From positions 26,843,841-26,907,840 of the forward strand of contig CM068583.1 of NCBI GenBank assembly GCA_035048485.1: a stretch of 64,000 bases of DNA, given 5' to 3'. A model generated the notes under the pieces. It did no database searches, was not told where the DNA came from, and was given only the letters and a program-made list of their open reading frames with translations. Every line of letters begins with the position of its first letter. The first letter of the stretch is position 1. The position numbers were made by a program, and so were the translations under genes. Positions 37,871 to 49,440 of the stretch are shown piece after piece. This stretch comes from Pteria penguin. Lineage: Eukaryota > Mollusca > Bivalvia > Pterioida > Pteriidae.

Positions 37871-38753
37871 TTGCTTCTTTTGATCTTGTTGCATAAGAAT
37901 GATTAATTTTTGTTGACTCAAGGTCATTGTTGATTTGTTTAGCATTTTCGATTTTCAGTTCTTGACAATTTATTGTGATAGATCGATATGGAGGCAATGT
38001 CCGTCAAGGAGGAGATTTGTCAGGCGATCACGTGTGACAGTATATCTAGGTTAATGACTTATAGCCCGCTCAGCTATTGTGGAACTTGATTTGATGTAGG
38101 ACTTAAACATGGACAAATCTAGTGTCGCATCAACTGACCCTTCCATTTCGCGGAAAATTTGTCGAATTTGTATGACGTCACAATATATTTTCAATGTTTG
38201 TCCGAGGTATTAACGAGGTGTAAAGTATTGTGACGTCATCTGATTTCATAATTTGTCGAGCGTAAATGGAAGAGACAATTTGCGCAGTACATTTTCTTGG
38301 TTGATTTGGTAGTTTATCATACATCAAAGTTTCTGTGTCGTATCATGTCGACGCAAGTTTGCGTCGGATAAGGCATTCATAAACAGGATTGAATACAAAT
38401 ATCATACATGTATACACAGCAGCATCAACATTAACAATAACAACATTAACAACAACATCAACATCAACGCCACCACCAACAACGACAACAGGAGTAGGAA
38501 GCGGGGTCAAGTACTCGAATCCGTATTTCGGAAATATTATTTCGGATAAGGGGGTGAAAACTATTATTTTATTTAGTCGTATGATAAACATTAGAATTGA
38601 AGTGGTATAGCAAGCTGCTTACCATATGAACGTGACGTACTGGGCTCGAATGACACCATCTGCTCAATGGTGTCTTTCAATAGACGAGACCGTAAAACAG
38701 AACAACTTTATACCATATTATGATCATGTCATATGTTATATTCGATGTTCTGA

Positions 38754-39033
38754 CAAGCTGGTGTGGCCTAGTGGATAAGTGCTCGACTAGTGATCGAGAG
38801 GTCCCGGGTTCGACTCCCGCCCTAGGCGTATCGGTGTCCTGTCTTTCAGATGAGAAAGTAAAAACCGAGGTCCCGTGTCACAGTAGGCGTGGCACGTAAA
38901 AGATCCCTCACTGCTTCGGTTGGGTCCGTCGCAAAGGTCTGAATTTGAATGCAATGCATCAGGCAGATGCCGTCATCATATACGTGAAATAATCGTGGAG
39001 TGACGTAAAACAATATTCAATCAATCAATCAAT
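38754..39033 (+). mobile_element. tRNA-derived SINE, full length
   Basis: Cleanest copy: AGCTGGTGTGGCCTAGTGGA, CCCGGGTTCGACTCCCGCC, complete body, CGTGAAATAATCGTGGAGTG, ACGTAAAACAATATTCAATC and a four-unit AATC tail. Confidence 0.9.
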
Positions 39034-39899
39034 CTTAGTTCTGGTAGCGAAGCTCATCTTATATGCATCCTTTTCAAATCGACCTCAACTGTTCTATATA
39101 ATAACACCTCATTGCGCTTGACTTTTACTTCAATTTAATTCGCCATGGGAAAAGTTCTTCCCTGAAATTTAAATCTTGTATATTTTGGTAATAAATGAAA
39201 TTTCTATAAAAATGTACTAAAAGAGCCAAGACAAAATATATGCGAAATCTTAGTTCTGGTAGCGAACCCATTATATGTATGAAGAAAATTCGTTGCCGGG
39301 ATGAACTGCGTATAGATAATATTTGTGAGGGTATTACTGGAAAATGTGTATTTCTAAGCCAATCGTATTTTGAGAATTGTGTCATGCTAAAGTGAGATCA
39401 AACCTGATACATCTGTACACAAAGAAATGCTAAACGCAAGCCATTTTTAATGTTAATATTTATTTGATTTCCCGTATTATGATTGTTTATAAGAAGTATA
39501 TTCTACAGGATGTAACATCAGAATCTTGACATATTAGATTTGAGCAAGACGATTGGAATGCTTAATATGAAGGCACAATTTGAATAACCGGAAGTGCTGA
39601 CGACAGAGATCAACATTGGTCAAATGGTGACCTCGGCAACTTTGGTAATTAATACTGCTTTTACGTGTCTTTGAATTAAAAAAAGAGAAAACTGTTCCCT
39701 TCCCTGTCTCTAATCTGACGTAATTATTATTCCATCAATAATGCTTTATGACTTCTGAAATTAAAGAAAGAAAAATGAATAAATATATCCAAAAATTATT
39801 TGTAAATTGGTTAAAATGTTATAAATATCATCAATTGTTATTGCTTCATATTAAAACAAGCGCAGTCTTAAAATTCTAGTATAAAGTGTACAATACAGA
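39034..39899. other. 3' flank of the GYGG-repeat gene
   Basis: Probably holds the tiny last exon (acceptor near 39,875, minus strand). The duplicated phrase TTAGTTCTGGTAGCGAA at 39,034 and 39,249 is unexplained. Confidence 0.45.
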
Positions 39900-41087
39900 T
39901 CATAGATAAAGTGTGCTCTTACTTCTGGAGACACGGCTTGTGTATCCGCTATAGTCATCAAAATCTCCATATCCCCCTCCGTATAAACCATATCCTCCTC
40001 CGTAACCTCCGTATAAACCATTTCCTCCATATCCTCCTCCGTAACCTCCGTATAAACCATTACCACCATATCCACCTCCGTAACCTCCATATACACCATA
40101 ACCTCCGTAGTTTCTGAAGTCATCGTTGTCGTATCTATCATCAAAATCACGCCAGTAACCATAACCGCTGTTCGGGAAGCCATATCCACCGAATGTTTGA
40201 CCTGCTCCATATCCTCCATATGAACCGAATCCATTATTCAAACCATATCCCCCGTAGGATGAACTTATTCCATATCCACCATACCCATTAAGTGTTGAAC
40301 CATATCCACCATATCCACTGAGAGATGAACCATATCCACCATACCCACCAAAAGTTGGACCATATCCACCAAGTGTTGAACCGTACCCACCGAGAGTTGA
40401 ACCATATCCACCAAGAGTTGAACCATATCCACCAAGAGTTGAACCATATCCACCGAGAGTTGGACCATATCCACCATAACTGCCGAGATTCGAACCATAT
40501 CCATAACCTCCATATCCACCAAGAGTTGAACCATATCCATATCCATTATATCCGCCATATCCACCTAGATTTAAACTTGGACCATATCCACCGAGTGTTG
40601 AACCATATCCACTATATCCACCTAGATTTGAGCTTGGTCCATATCCACCGAGTGTTGAACTATATCCATATCCACTAAATCCACCATATCCGCCGAGATT
40701 TGAGCTTGGTCCATATGCACCATATCCACCGAGAGTTGAACCATATCTACCAAAACCACCGTATGCACCAAGACCTGTGTCCAATCCGTATCCACCATAT
40801 GAGCCAAATCCATTGAGGCTTGAGCCTAATCCATATCCACTATTTAATAAACCTCCATATCCACCACTGAATCCTTGTGGATATCCATAAGGGTAAGAGT
40901 ATGATATATGTCTACGATATGATGGTCTATAGTAGTATGAATAACCACGGTATGAAGGGTAGCTGGAGATATAGCTGGATTGATAGGAGGAAGGGAATCG
41001 ATTGTAACCATACAATCTGGCATAATACTCTGGTGTAGTCCCTAGTGCTGCCCCAACACACAACAAGACTAGGTATGCAAACTGCAT
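39900..41087 (-). CDS. Shematrin-like GYGG-repeat secreted shell-matrix protein
   Basis: Open frame of 395 codons from ATG at 41087. Signal peptide MQFAYLVLLCVGAALG (1-16); then a Tyr/Ser/Arg-rich head (about 17-75, SYRGYSYYYRPSYRRHISYS). A long repeat domain (about 80-310) is built from GGYG with inserts such as STLGGYG, PSSNLGGYG and YGGYG, including four uninterrupted STLGGYG units. An acidic patch (RDFDDRYDNDDF, about 317-328) and GGYGGNGLYGGYGGGYG repeats follow. This is the organisation of shematrins, glycine/tyrosine proteins of the pearl-oyster prismatic layer. A TTTTTTCAG acceptor lies 9 bases before the ATG. Near the 3' end a donor (CCAGAA|GTAAGA) interrupts the frame, so the last residues of the open frame are probably intron. 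Splicing to an acceptor (TTTATACTAG) at about 39,875 would end the protein ...SRVSRKF, a short basic/aromatic end closer to known shematrins. Confidence 0.82.
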   Translation of the reverse strand: MQFAYLVLLCVGAALGTTPEYYARLYGYNRFPSSYQSSYISSYPSYRGYSYYYRPSYRRHISYSYPYGYPQGFSGGYGGLLNSGYGLGSSLNGFGSYGGYGLDTGLGAYGGFGRYGSTLGGYGAYGPSSNLGGYGGFSGYGYSSTLGGYGPSSNLGGYSGYGSTLGGYGPSLNLGGYGGYNGYGYGSTLGGYGGYGYGSNLGSYGGYGPTLGGYGSTLGGYGSTLGGYGSTLGGYGSTLGGYGPTFGGYGGYGSSLSGYGGYGSTLNGYGGYGISSSYGGYGLNNGFGSYGGYGAGQTFGGYGFPNSGYGYWRDFDDRYDNDDFRNYGGYGVYGGYGGGYGGNGLYGGYGGGYGGNGLYGGYGGGYGLYGGGYGDFDDYSGYTSRVSRSKSTLYL

Positions 41088-41429
41088 TGTCCGTATCTGA
41101 AAAAAGTATAGGAGTTAATATTTTTAGAAAGATTTCATACTTCGTCCTAAATGAATCGTATGATTTATGCTTTTTCGAATTTTTTTTAATGATGGTCATG
41201 AGTTTCAACAAGATAAGTGCTTAGTTTCAAGAAAGATGTTTTATTATTGATTGTTTAATAATGATAAATTATATCCAGATGATGAATACATATGTAGATG
41301 AAAAACAATTGAAATCTCATCATTGCAAGATAATATCATTTAGGGCATCACATGCCTATTAATCTGTTAACAGTGATAAATAATGATTGTATATCGTTTA
41401 TCTCACTTCAGACAAAAATCTCGAAATCT

Positions 41430-41957
41430 GATTGGTTAATAAGAACTACCCATCATTCCCCGTCAACCGTATATCATTTTAATATACCCCCTCCGCCGAA
41501 TATACTTTTGATATACCCCCGCCTCAAATTGGTGACTTTATTTTATTGCCAGACGAGAGTAAACACTATGGCGGAGGGACAGTTTGTAAATGGAAGTGAG
41601 GATGAAATAAACAGAATTTGAACGCAACTCAACTCGAAGAACACAATACAGAGCAACAAAAAGGCAGGGGGGATATTACGAAAACATTGATAAAAGTTGA
41701 CAAAGGCCTTAACTTGCCTTAAGTGAAGTAAGTAAGTTATACAGTGTATGACAAGGGAGGATATGAAAATACGGAGTTCATGAAAAAAAGTTGTATTTGG
41801 TGAAAAAGGCCTTCGGTAGGATAAATTCGTTATACAATGTTTTACAGGCAGGATACGAAAATATATTGGGTCCATGAAAAAAAAGGCTATGCCTCGCCCA
41901 ATACAACTTATTTCATGGACCCAATATATTTTCGTATCCCCCTGTAAAACACCGTAT
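41430..41957 (+). mobile_element. Crypton-like (tyrosine-recombinase) transposon remnant with terminal hairpin
   Basis: At 41,571 a frame MAEGQFVNGSEDEINRI ends in a stop and resumes as SKNTIQSNKKAGGILRKTLI. This resembles the N-terminus of KIAA1958-like/Crypton recombinases (MAEGxFxxxSEDExN.. KNT..). Downstream, 41838-41957 is a near-perfect inverted repeat (arms ACGAAAATATATTGGGTCCA and its complement) that can fold as a hairpin. No catalytic domain is present, so it is a deletion derivative. Confidence 0.45.
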
Positions 41958-42394
41958 AACTAATAATATCCAATCAAAATACACTATATAGTCACATGTC
42001 ATAATTAATTATGCACATTGTCTTTGTAACCAGTTTAAGTATTAAATAACAGTATTGGAAACAATTATGTTTACTACCTAGAAATACGTATTACTCAATA
42101 CATTGCATTAGAGACAAAATATATGTCTCTAATTGAAATGTTATTTTGTAAATAATCGAATATACTTCTTGTTTTTGAAATACAGTGTACATTTGTTGTA
42201 TAAGGTGGTCTTTTTTTCCATTTCTGAAAATCTTTTTAAGTTTGTTTATTGAAACTTGCTTTCTTGTATCTGGTTGGGACATTCCACATCCAGAAAATTT
42301 GCATCATTTTTAAATAAATGACATTTTTTTATTCAAATCTGTTCTTTATTCTGCTTGGAAAACAGAGCGAAAAGAAATCCAGTCAGAAGACTGA

Positions 42395-42560
42395 GCTTCT
42401 GGGTTGACCATGAGGACATATATACGACATAAAACGCCCTAAAAGATCCACGTGACTTCCGATAGGCCGTTGCATAAGATTAAGCTTCTGTGTACACGCA
42501 TCAGACAGATGCGGTCCCTATATGAGGTGCAATAGTCTTTATAAGACGTAAAACAATAAT
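42395..42560 (+). mobile_element. SINE 3' part, diverged
   Basis: Retains AAAAGATCCACGTGAC, GGCCGTTGCATAAG, CATCAGACAGATGC and GACGTAAAACAATAATCAAA; the head is not recognisable. Confidence 0.5.
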
Positions 42561-42996
42561 CAAATACACAAATATCTTTCTTTCTAACTTGATAATTATT
42601 AACCAAAGAAATTTAGTAAAACAGATTAAAACATTGTAATCTATCACGGATCACTTACACCTTTGTATCTTTGATAAAGTAACATGGTTTTGTAAATGTT
42701 GAATCGATTTAAATTTCGATGATTTAACTTTTTTTTTATCAGAAATAGTCAAAGTTCTCTTCCTAGAAAATGATATAATTCAATTCATCTCCAAACAAAT
42801 TGAACACCTGATAATCTCTCTTTTTCTTTTTTATTCACATTAAAAATCTTTTAAATTCTATAGGAAACCCTAAGTTGAATGTAAACTGTGAATCATTTTA
42901 CTTACGTTAGATGGTGGCAACTAAATGTCCAAACACTTTCCCACAATTCCCTGTGTCTCATTGGAAGCGCTGTCTTTTATACTATTTCAGCAGCAA

Positions 42997-43085
42997 TCAT
43001 AATGGATAGCCTTGTCAAAAGAAGACAGGAACTATTTCTTGATTTGAAACACATCTATTACGAAAGGACTGGGGAGACATTGTGG
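42997..43085 (+). CDS. Candidate first coding exon, unknown gene
   Basis: An acceptor (TATACTATTTCAG) at about 42,990 and a donor (TGTGG|GTAAGG) flank a short exon with ATG in an acceptable context. It encodes MDSLVKRRQELFLDLKHIYY and a further eight residues. It is charged and helix-prone, with no domain recognised. A possible downstream exon is at 44,757-44,918, but its best reading frame does not match the phase, so the pair may not belong together. It could equally be a decayed exon. Confidence 0.28.
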
Positions 43086-43974
43086 GTAAGGAACAATGTC
43101 ATTGGACGATATATACATGGTTGTATAGTTATATGATGTTCATACATTCTTAGTAAAAACTGTCATAACATTACAAGATTTTTGACATTTAAAACCGGTT
43201 TGTCAATCGTGATTAAGGCATATCAGTAAAAATGGGTAAAATATGATAAATGCCCTCACTGGCTTTTATTACTTAAAGTTTACTCTCTATTCATTGAAAC
43301 ATTGGTTTATATTTTTAATATGACCACAAACTATCACAAAAGGAAGTTGAATGTACGTACCTGTAATTTTAATTGGTGTATGTTTTAATTAAGAATAGTT
43401 ATTATTGTGGTAGACTCACTTTAATATAGAAATGAGCGACAATAAATTCCGAACAAATATCCATTTTGCTTTTTTAACAAATGTCATAAAGGTCACTGGA
43501 AATATATCGAAGAAAATTATGTTTCTAACATTCACAAAATAAAATATACATCATTTTGCTTTACAAGATATATTACTTATTCAGTATTAATTAACTATTA
43601 TATATTTCAAATTAAGTTATTTTTCGATTATTTAATGAGGTTCACGTTCTTCTTTTGCATATTGATTAAAATTTCCAAGCACAAGTTTGTGAACACATTA
43701 TTCTGTTCCACTTTTATTCATAAACTATTTCGTTGAGATTTCGTTACCAGCTTAGTAATAGACCGGACTATGGGTTTCAGAGTCAAGTCATATTAGCAAT
43801 TTCTTTCTTTTATTCTAAAATGCGACAATCTCAGCAAAATACGTAGCATATTTTTGTTTTGTTTTTGTTTTTTGATTTTTGTTGGGGGTGTTTTGTTTGG
43901 TTGTTTTGTTTTGTTTTGGGGGGGGGGGGGTGGTTGTTTGTTCGTTTGTTTTTTTTTTTTTTTTGTTATTTTTT

Positions 43975-44285
43975 ACATTTTTAGTAACATCGCGACCTGC
44001 AGGAGCTAGGAAGTAACTAGTGACAAACAGTTAGTTTTTTTATTTCTTTATTTTTTTTTTTTTACATTTTTAGTAACATCGCGACTTGGAGTCAGAAATT
44101 AACTAGTGACTAACAGTTGTTTTCTTTTTTATTTATTTATTTTTTTTTACATCTTTATTAACATCGCGGCTTGGAGTCAGGAAGTAACTAGTGACTAACA
44201 TCTTGAACATAGTATCGTGATTCTGGAATCAAACCTAGAAGTCTGCACCGCAGGCGTTGAGCCATTACACTAAGTCTCCTCTCTG
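43975..44285 (-). mobile_element. Second-family SINE with its 3' part in three tandem copies
   Basis: The segment TTTTTAGTAACATCGCGACT..GGAAGTAACTAGTGAC appears three times at about 80-bp spacing, followed by one head copy (GAATCAAACCTAGAAG..GAGCCATTACACTAAG). Confidence 0.55.
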
Positions 44286-44756
44286 TCTACACTTACATAC
44301 ACATCTCCCATTTTTGAAAAAAAAGCATCCATTATTTCAAACTCTGCACACTGGGTCCAAGTTTAGGGTCAAGTCTTGAAGTCAGTTATTATCTCATAGC
44401 CTTTTAGATAAGTTACAAATGCCTCGGATCAGAATTCAGTTTGAGGATTGTGACGATTCCTTATTACATATTAAATTGACAGGTCACGTATCTTGTATTT
44501 TATTTTCCACACTATAAACTGAGGACTAGGGTAACGTTAAGTACGGATAATTAACCCCTCCCCCCTTCCTTCTTTGGTTTAAAGTTTAAAACCAAATTAA
44601 AATCTGACAAGAGAACCACTTTAATCATTTAATTATTATCAAACGTCTGAACTAAGTTCAGTGTCAAAGTAAATGTAAATAGACTGGGTTAAGATTCCAA
44701 GTGTTTGTTTGCTAATTGCTTTATGTCACACCAAGGTTATTTTAAAAATTTTAGCT

Positions 44757-44918
44757 TATAGTGACAGCATCTTCCGGATACATCGCACGGGAATCAAGGT
44801 CTATGCAACACTTTATCCCGAAGCAACCAAAGATCTTGACAAGGGATCTCGTTTTAAGACGGTGCTTCCTTATGATTCAAGTCTATTTTCATGCCGTTCA
44901 ATAAAAATGTTGACCTGA
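44757..44918 (+). CDS. Candidate terminal exon, unknown
   Basis: After a TTTTAAAAATTTTAG acceptor a frame reads YSDSIFRIHRTGIKVYATLY and on to a TGA stop (53 residues), overlapping an AATAAA. Codon content looks coding-like but no family was recognised. Another open frame through the same bases reads LIVTASSGYIARESRSMQHF; this ambiguity lowers confidence. Confidence 0.22.
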   Translation, partial: YSDSIFRIHRTGIKVYATLYPEATKDLDKGSRFKTVLPYDSSLFSCRSIKMLT

Positions 44919-44992
44919 TGGTTTTTATTTTTAAATCTATATAGCAAAGAAAATAAGTGTCAAATTTTTGTAAATAGGCTGATGTAAAAACT

Positions 44993-46211
44993 ACGAAGCC
45001 GTTTTTGTGCCATTTTAAACAAGAAAACCTTTTTTTTATCTCGTTCGAACGAGAAACTTTCTTTGAAGGAGAAAAAAATCTCGTTCGAACGAGAAACTTT
45101 CTCGTTCGAACGAGATAACTTTCTCGTTCGAACGAGAAAAAATCTTGTTCGAACGAGAAAAAATTTCGTTCGAACGAGATAATTTTCTCGTTCGAACGAC
45201 AAAGTATCTCGTTCGTTCGAACGACAAAGTATCTCGTTCAAACAAGAAAAAAATCTCGTTCGAACGAGAAACTTTTATATATGAATTAAGGTGTTTTGCT
45301 ATTTAGATAAGTATGATTAGGAATTATTTCATTTGATACATACAATGATACATTTACATATGCATAATTGCATATATTTCAGCTACACACTTACAACACA
45401 ACGTACATATGCATGGTTATTCTAAAACACACAGCTTTTCAATATAAAGGAAATACTTTAGTTAAAGTATAATTTATTATATTGCGAAGATGAATGCGTA
45501 GGAAATAAAAAAGAAAATGGGGGGGGGGGGGGGTATTATGCCATCAGAGATATTCTGCCCTCCTCTTGTAATTAAAAGTATTATAATAGTTGTAAATTAT
45601 GATTTATACATTTCAGAATTGAAATATTAACTGAATGGTACTTACTGATATACAGTAAAACACTTATAATTATGCATTATTATTTCATTAATGATTAATG
45701 TTAACTAGTGAGGTCACTGAGCCAAGTTAGTTTGATTCCAGTGGCTTAAAACATAAATATAAAAAAGGAGGAGATGAGGCTCCAAATCAAATGTTACAAA
45801 CATACTTTAGATCTGCCATTTGGTAGACCGAAATAATACGTATAATGCATTTCAACTCAATTCAGGCCAAACACTGCCAATTGCTCCTGCCTATGTAGTT
45901 ATTTAAATGATCAAACATCCGCTACTAAAGAAATTGTTAGAAAATATCAATAGATTTATTGATGGACGATATTCCATTTCTTTCTGTCGGTTAATAACAC
46001 TTATCACTGTAGACTATGGTATATGATATTAGTTTCTCGTTCGAACGAGAAATTTTTCTCGTTTTCTCGTTCGAACGAGATAGTTTCTCGTTCAAACGGG
46101 ATTTTTTTCTCGTTCTAACGAGATAAGTTTCTCGTTCGAATGAGAAATTATCTCGTTCGAACGAGATAAAAAAATTTTTTTTTCTTTAAAATGGCACAAA
46201 ACGGCTTCATG
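44993..46211. mobile_element. 1.2-kb foldback element with TTCGAA-palindrome arrays
   Basis: Terminal inverted repeats of about 26 bp (left GAAGCCGTTTTTGTGCCATT, right the complement) are bounded by the direct repeat AAAAACT (44986-44992 and 46212-46218), a likely 7-bp target duplication. Just inside each end is an array of the perfect palindrome TCTCGTTCGAACGAGA and variants: about 9-10 copies at 45040-45270 and about 6 at 46033-46170. The middle 760 bp is AT-rich with no coding frame, so the element is non-autonomous. Open frames here with RSNE/FERD repeats are artefacts. Confidence 0.75.
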
Positions 46212-46845
46212 AAAAACTGTGTGATTACAGAAACTGGAAATATAAATACTAAATATTTTTCATGATCTCCAGTATGTTTATATCTTTTACGGAAATTTTA
46301 TGATGAAATATTCACGCGTATACTTTACGTGCATTTGATAAGGTGTTTATTGACAAGATCTACGGTGGGGAAATCAATTCATCATTTCATTGTCAAATAC
46401 GTAAATCATGATTGTTCCTTCCTTTTTAGTATTATGTAGTTTTGATTGTCAAAATGTCATAATAAACCTGAACAAGTAAAGTGAAGAAAAAAGTGATAAC
46501 TATTGTTAGAGTCGTTCAGGTATTAATGACGGATTCTCGCTAGTTCAGGATACCTCAGGACACGGTCTTATTCTATCAATCTATTACCTACTTACGCAAG
46601 AATGTTTTGTTTGCAGATTAATGGAGTATGAGGTACATTTTTGCAGGACAATGTGATCAACAAATTATCAGAAAGCCTGATATTCTGCCATAATTATGAT
46701 GACGAGTACATTAAAATTCATTGATGGCAACAACTCCATATTCTCCTGCAATAAGCAAACTACTAATATTGATTAAATTGTTCCGTCGATGTGTACTATC
46801 AGTACTTTTTTCCGTACTTTGATTTAATATCTCTTCGGAAAAACG

Positions 46846-46927
46846 AGACATCTGCAGGCCTGTAGTGGAACTAACACCCGGGATGTTTTTAGCAACCAAG
46901 CACTTTACCAACTGAGCTACCCCGGCT
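46846..46927 (-). mobile_element. tRNA-like SINE head
   Basis: The complement reads GAGCCGGGGTAGCTCAGTTG, GTAAAGTGCTTGG, then CCCGGGTGTTAGTTCC. This is a good A box with a damaged B box, so it is not a functional tRNA gene. Confidence 0.5.
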
Positions 46928-47237
46928 CAACTAGACATTCGAATGCATTCAAATACACGTTTATCATACACTGAAGTTAAATAGATCTTTATTTCAGGAA
47001 ACCTCATATATTAAGTGCGTGTGCTTAAATTCAGTGTCTAAAAGTTGCATAAATAAACAATGTGGGCACGTTTCTCTTTTCACAGAAATGTATCAAACGG
47101 ATGTGTTTTGTCGGTTATCTCTCTCAATCAAAAATAGTGCCGCAAGTTGGTGCATTCTGAATTAGGAAGTACATGTATTACAAACGAGTATAATTTCTGA
47201 GTTACTCAAAATTTGTATCACAGACACCGTGTTACTT

Positions 47238-47326
47238 GAAGAGTGCCTTTAAACTATCCAAATCTCCCTATATCGTCTCGTTTCCAGAGGAAAGAGAGAG
47301 ATTTGGATAATTAAAAGGCACTCTTC
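47238..47326. mobile_element. Short inverted-repeat (hairpin) element
   Basis: GAAGAGTGCCTTTAAACTAT..CCAAATCTC pairs with GAGATTTGGATAATTAAAAG..GCACTCTTC around a 30-base loop. MITE-like; no target duplication identified. Confidence 0.55.
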
Positions 47327-47439
47327 ATGTAACGCAGTGCCTTTGTTTGTATCTGTAAAAGTGCCATATTTTATTATGAGTAATTTCATTATGTTGAATG
47401 TTATTGGATGCAAGTTGCATTGTTTGTCATTACACAATA

Positions 47440-49440
47440 TTTTCCTTTTGTTGCTTAGCTCGATGATGTCAAAATGGTTATGACATGAAAACGAATAGCA
47501 CCACCGTCTGGTGGTATCATGTCAAATAGCGATGACGTCAATGACGAGCAATAAAAATGATGTTATGATTTTAAGATGGTGATTGTATGAGTACAACATT
47601 GTGATAGTATGATGTCAGATGGTGAAGGCATTGACACTAAGATGTTACGGCATGGTGTTAAATGGTGATGACACAAACGACGAGCACTACGGTTTGACTA
47701 CGATGTGATATAATGATGACACATACAACAAGCACTATGGTGCGATCGTAAGATGTCAAATGGTAATGGCATAAGGAAGACGACGACTATGATGTGATCG
47801 TATGATGTCAAATAGTAATCACACGATGACGACTACAATCTACGATGTGATGGTATGATGTCAAATGGTGATGACAAGGAGACTACAAGGAATACGATAT
47901 GTTCGTATGGTGTCAAATGGTGATGGCACGAAGACGACGGGCACTACGATGTGATGATATGGTGTCAAATAGTAATGACGCTAAGACTACGAGGACAACG
48001 ATGTGCTGATAAGATGGTGATGACGTAGACATGATGAGAACTACAATGTGGTGGTATAATGTCATATGGTGATGACACGAAGACGACGAGGACAACGATG
48101 TGTTGGTATGGTGTCAAATGGTGATGACACGAAAACGACAAGCACTACGATGTGATGATATGGTGTCAAATAGTAATGACGCTAAGATTACGAGGACAAC
48201 GATGTGATGGTATGATGTCAAATGGTGATGACGCTAAGACGAATGGCACAACGATGTGATGGTATGGTGTCAAATGGTGATGATAAAGAGACTACGAGGC
48301 CGACGGTGTGATGGTATGATCTCAAATGGTAATGACACAAAGTCTAAGAGGACTACGATGTAATGGTAACTCAAAGAGGACAAGCACTACCATGTAATGG
48401 TATGTCATATGGCAATGGCACGAAGACGACGAGGACTACGATGTGATGGTATGATGTCAAATGGTGATGACAGACATGATGAGGACTACGATATGATATT
48501 ATGATGTCAAATGGTGATGACACGAAGACGACGGGCATTACAATGTGATGGTATGGTGTCAAATTTTGATGGCACGAAAACAACGACTACAATGTGATGG
48601 TATGATTTTTAAATGGTGATGACACGATGATGACTGCGATCTTTGTTGTGATTGTATGATGTCAAATGGCGATGACGCGGAGACGACGAGGACTACGATG
48701 TGATGGTATGATGTCAAATGGTGATGACACGAAGACGACGAGGACTACGATGTGATGGTATGATGTCAAATGGTGATGACAGACATGATGAGGACTACGA
48801 TGTGATATTATGATGTCAAATGGTGATGACACAAAGACGACGGGCACTACGATGTGATGGTATGGTGTCAAATGGTGATGACGCGGAGACGACGAGGACT
48901 ACGATGTGATGGTATGATGTCAAATAGTGATGACACGAAGACGACAGGCACTACGATGTGATGGTATGATGTCAAATGGTGATGACACGAAGACGACAGG
49001 CACTACGATGTGATGGTATGATGTCAAATGGTGACGACGCAGAGACGACGAGGACTACGATGTGATGGTATGATGTCAAATAGTGATGACACGAAGACGT
49101 CAGGCACTACGATGTGATGGTATGATGTCAAATGGTGACGACAAGGAGACTACGAGGACTACCGTGTGATGGTATGATCTCATATGGTAATGACGGAAAG
49201 ACTTAGAGTACTACGATGTAACGGTATGGTGCCAAATGGTGATGACACGAAGAGCACAAGCACTAACATGTAATGGTATGATGTCATGGTACTGACACGA
49301 AGACTTAGAGGACTACGATGTGATGGTATGAGGTCAAATAGTGATGACGCGGAGACGACAAGGAATACGATGTGATGGTATGATGTCATATCGTGATGAT
49401 GCGGAGACGACGAGGACTATGATGGATGGAATGGTGTCAA
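47440..49440. repeat. Minisatellite, unit about 50-54 bp, about 37 copies, degenerate left end
   Basis: Unit GATGACACGAAGACGACGAG, GACTACGATGTGATGGTATG, ATGTCAAATGGT. Copies are homogeneous at 48.2-49.1 kb and diverged at 47.5-47.9 kb. Confidence 0.92.

Larger units (their letters stand above)
41958..43974. other. Upstream region of the GYGG-repeat gene
   Basis: Besides the SINE fragment and the weak exon at 43.0 kb, only AT-rich DNA and a T/G homopolymer block (43,855-43,965). Confidence 0.45.

Noticed and set aside
39851..40813. Met/Val/Asp-rich and His-rich frames on both strands within the GYGG gene
   Set aside because: Shadows of the GGYG codon repeat in other frames; the signal-peptide-bearing frame explains the region.
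44960..45245. RSNE / FERD repeat frames
   Set aside because: Translation of the TCTCGTTCGAACGAGA palindrome array in a foldback element.
46846..46927. Possible tRNA gene (GGGGTAGCTCAGTTGGTAAA on the minus strand)
   Set aside because: The B box is damaged and the anticodon arm and acceptor stems do not pair; best explained as a SINE head.
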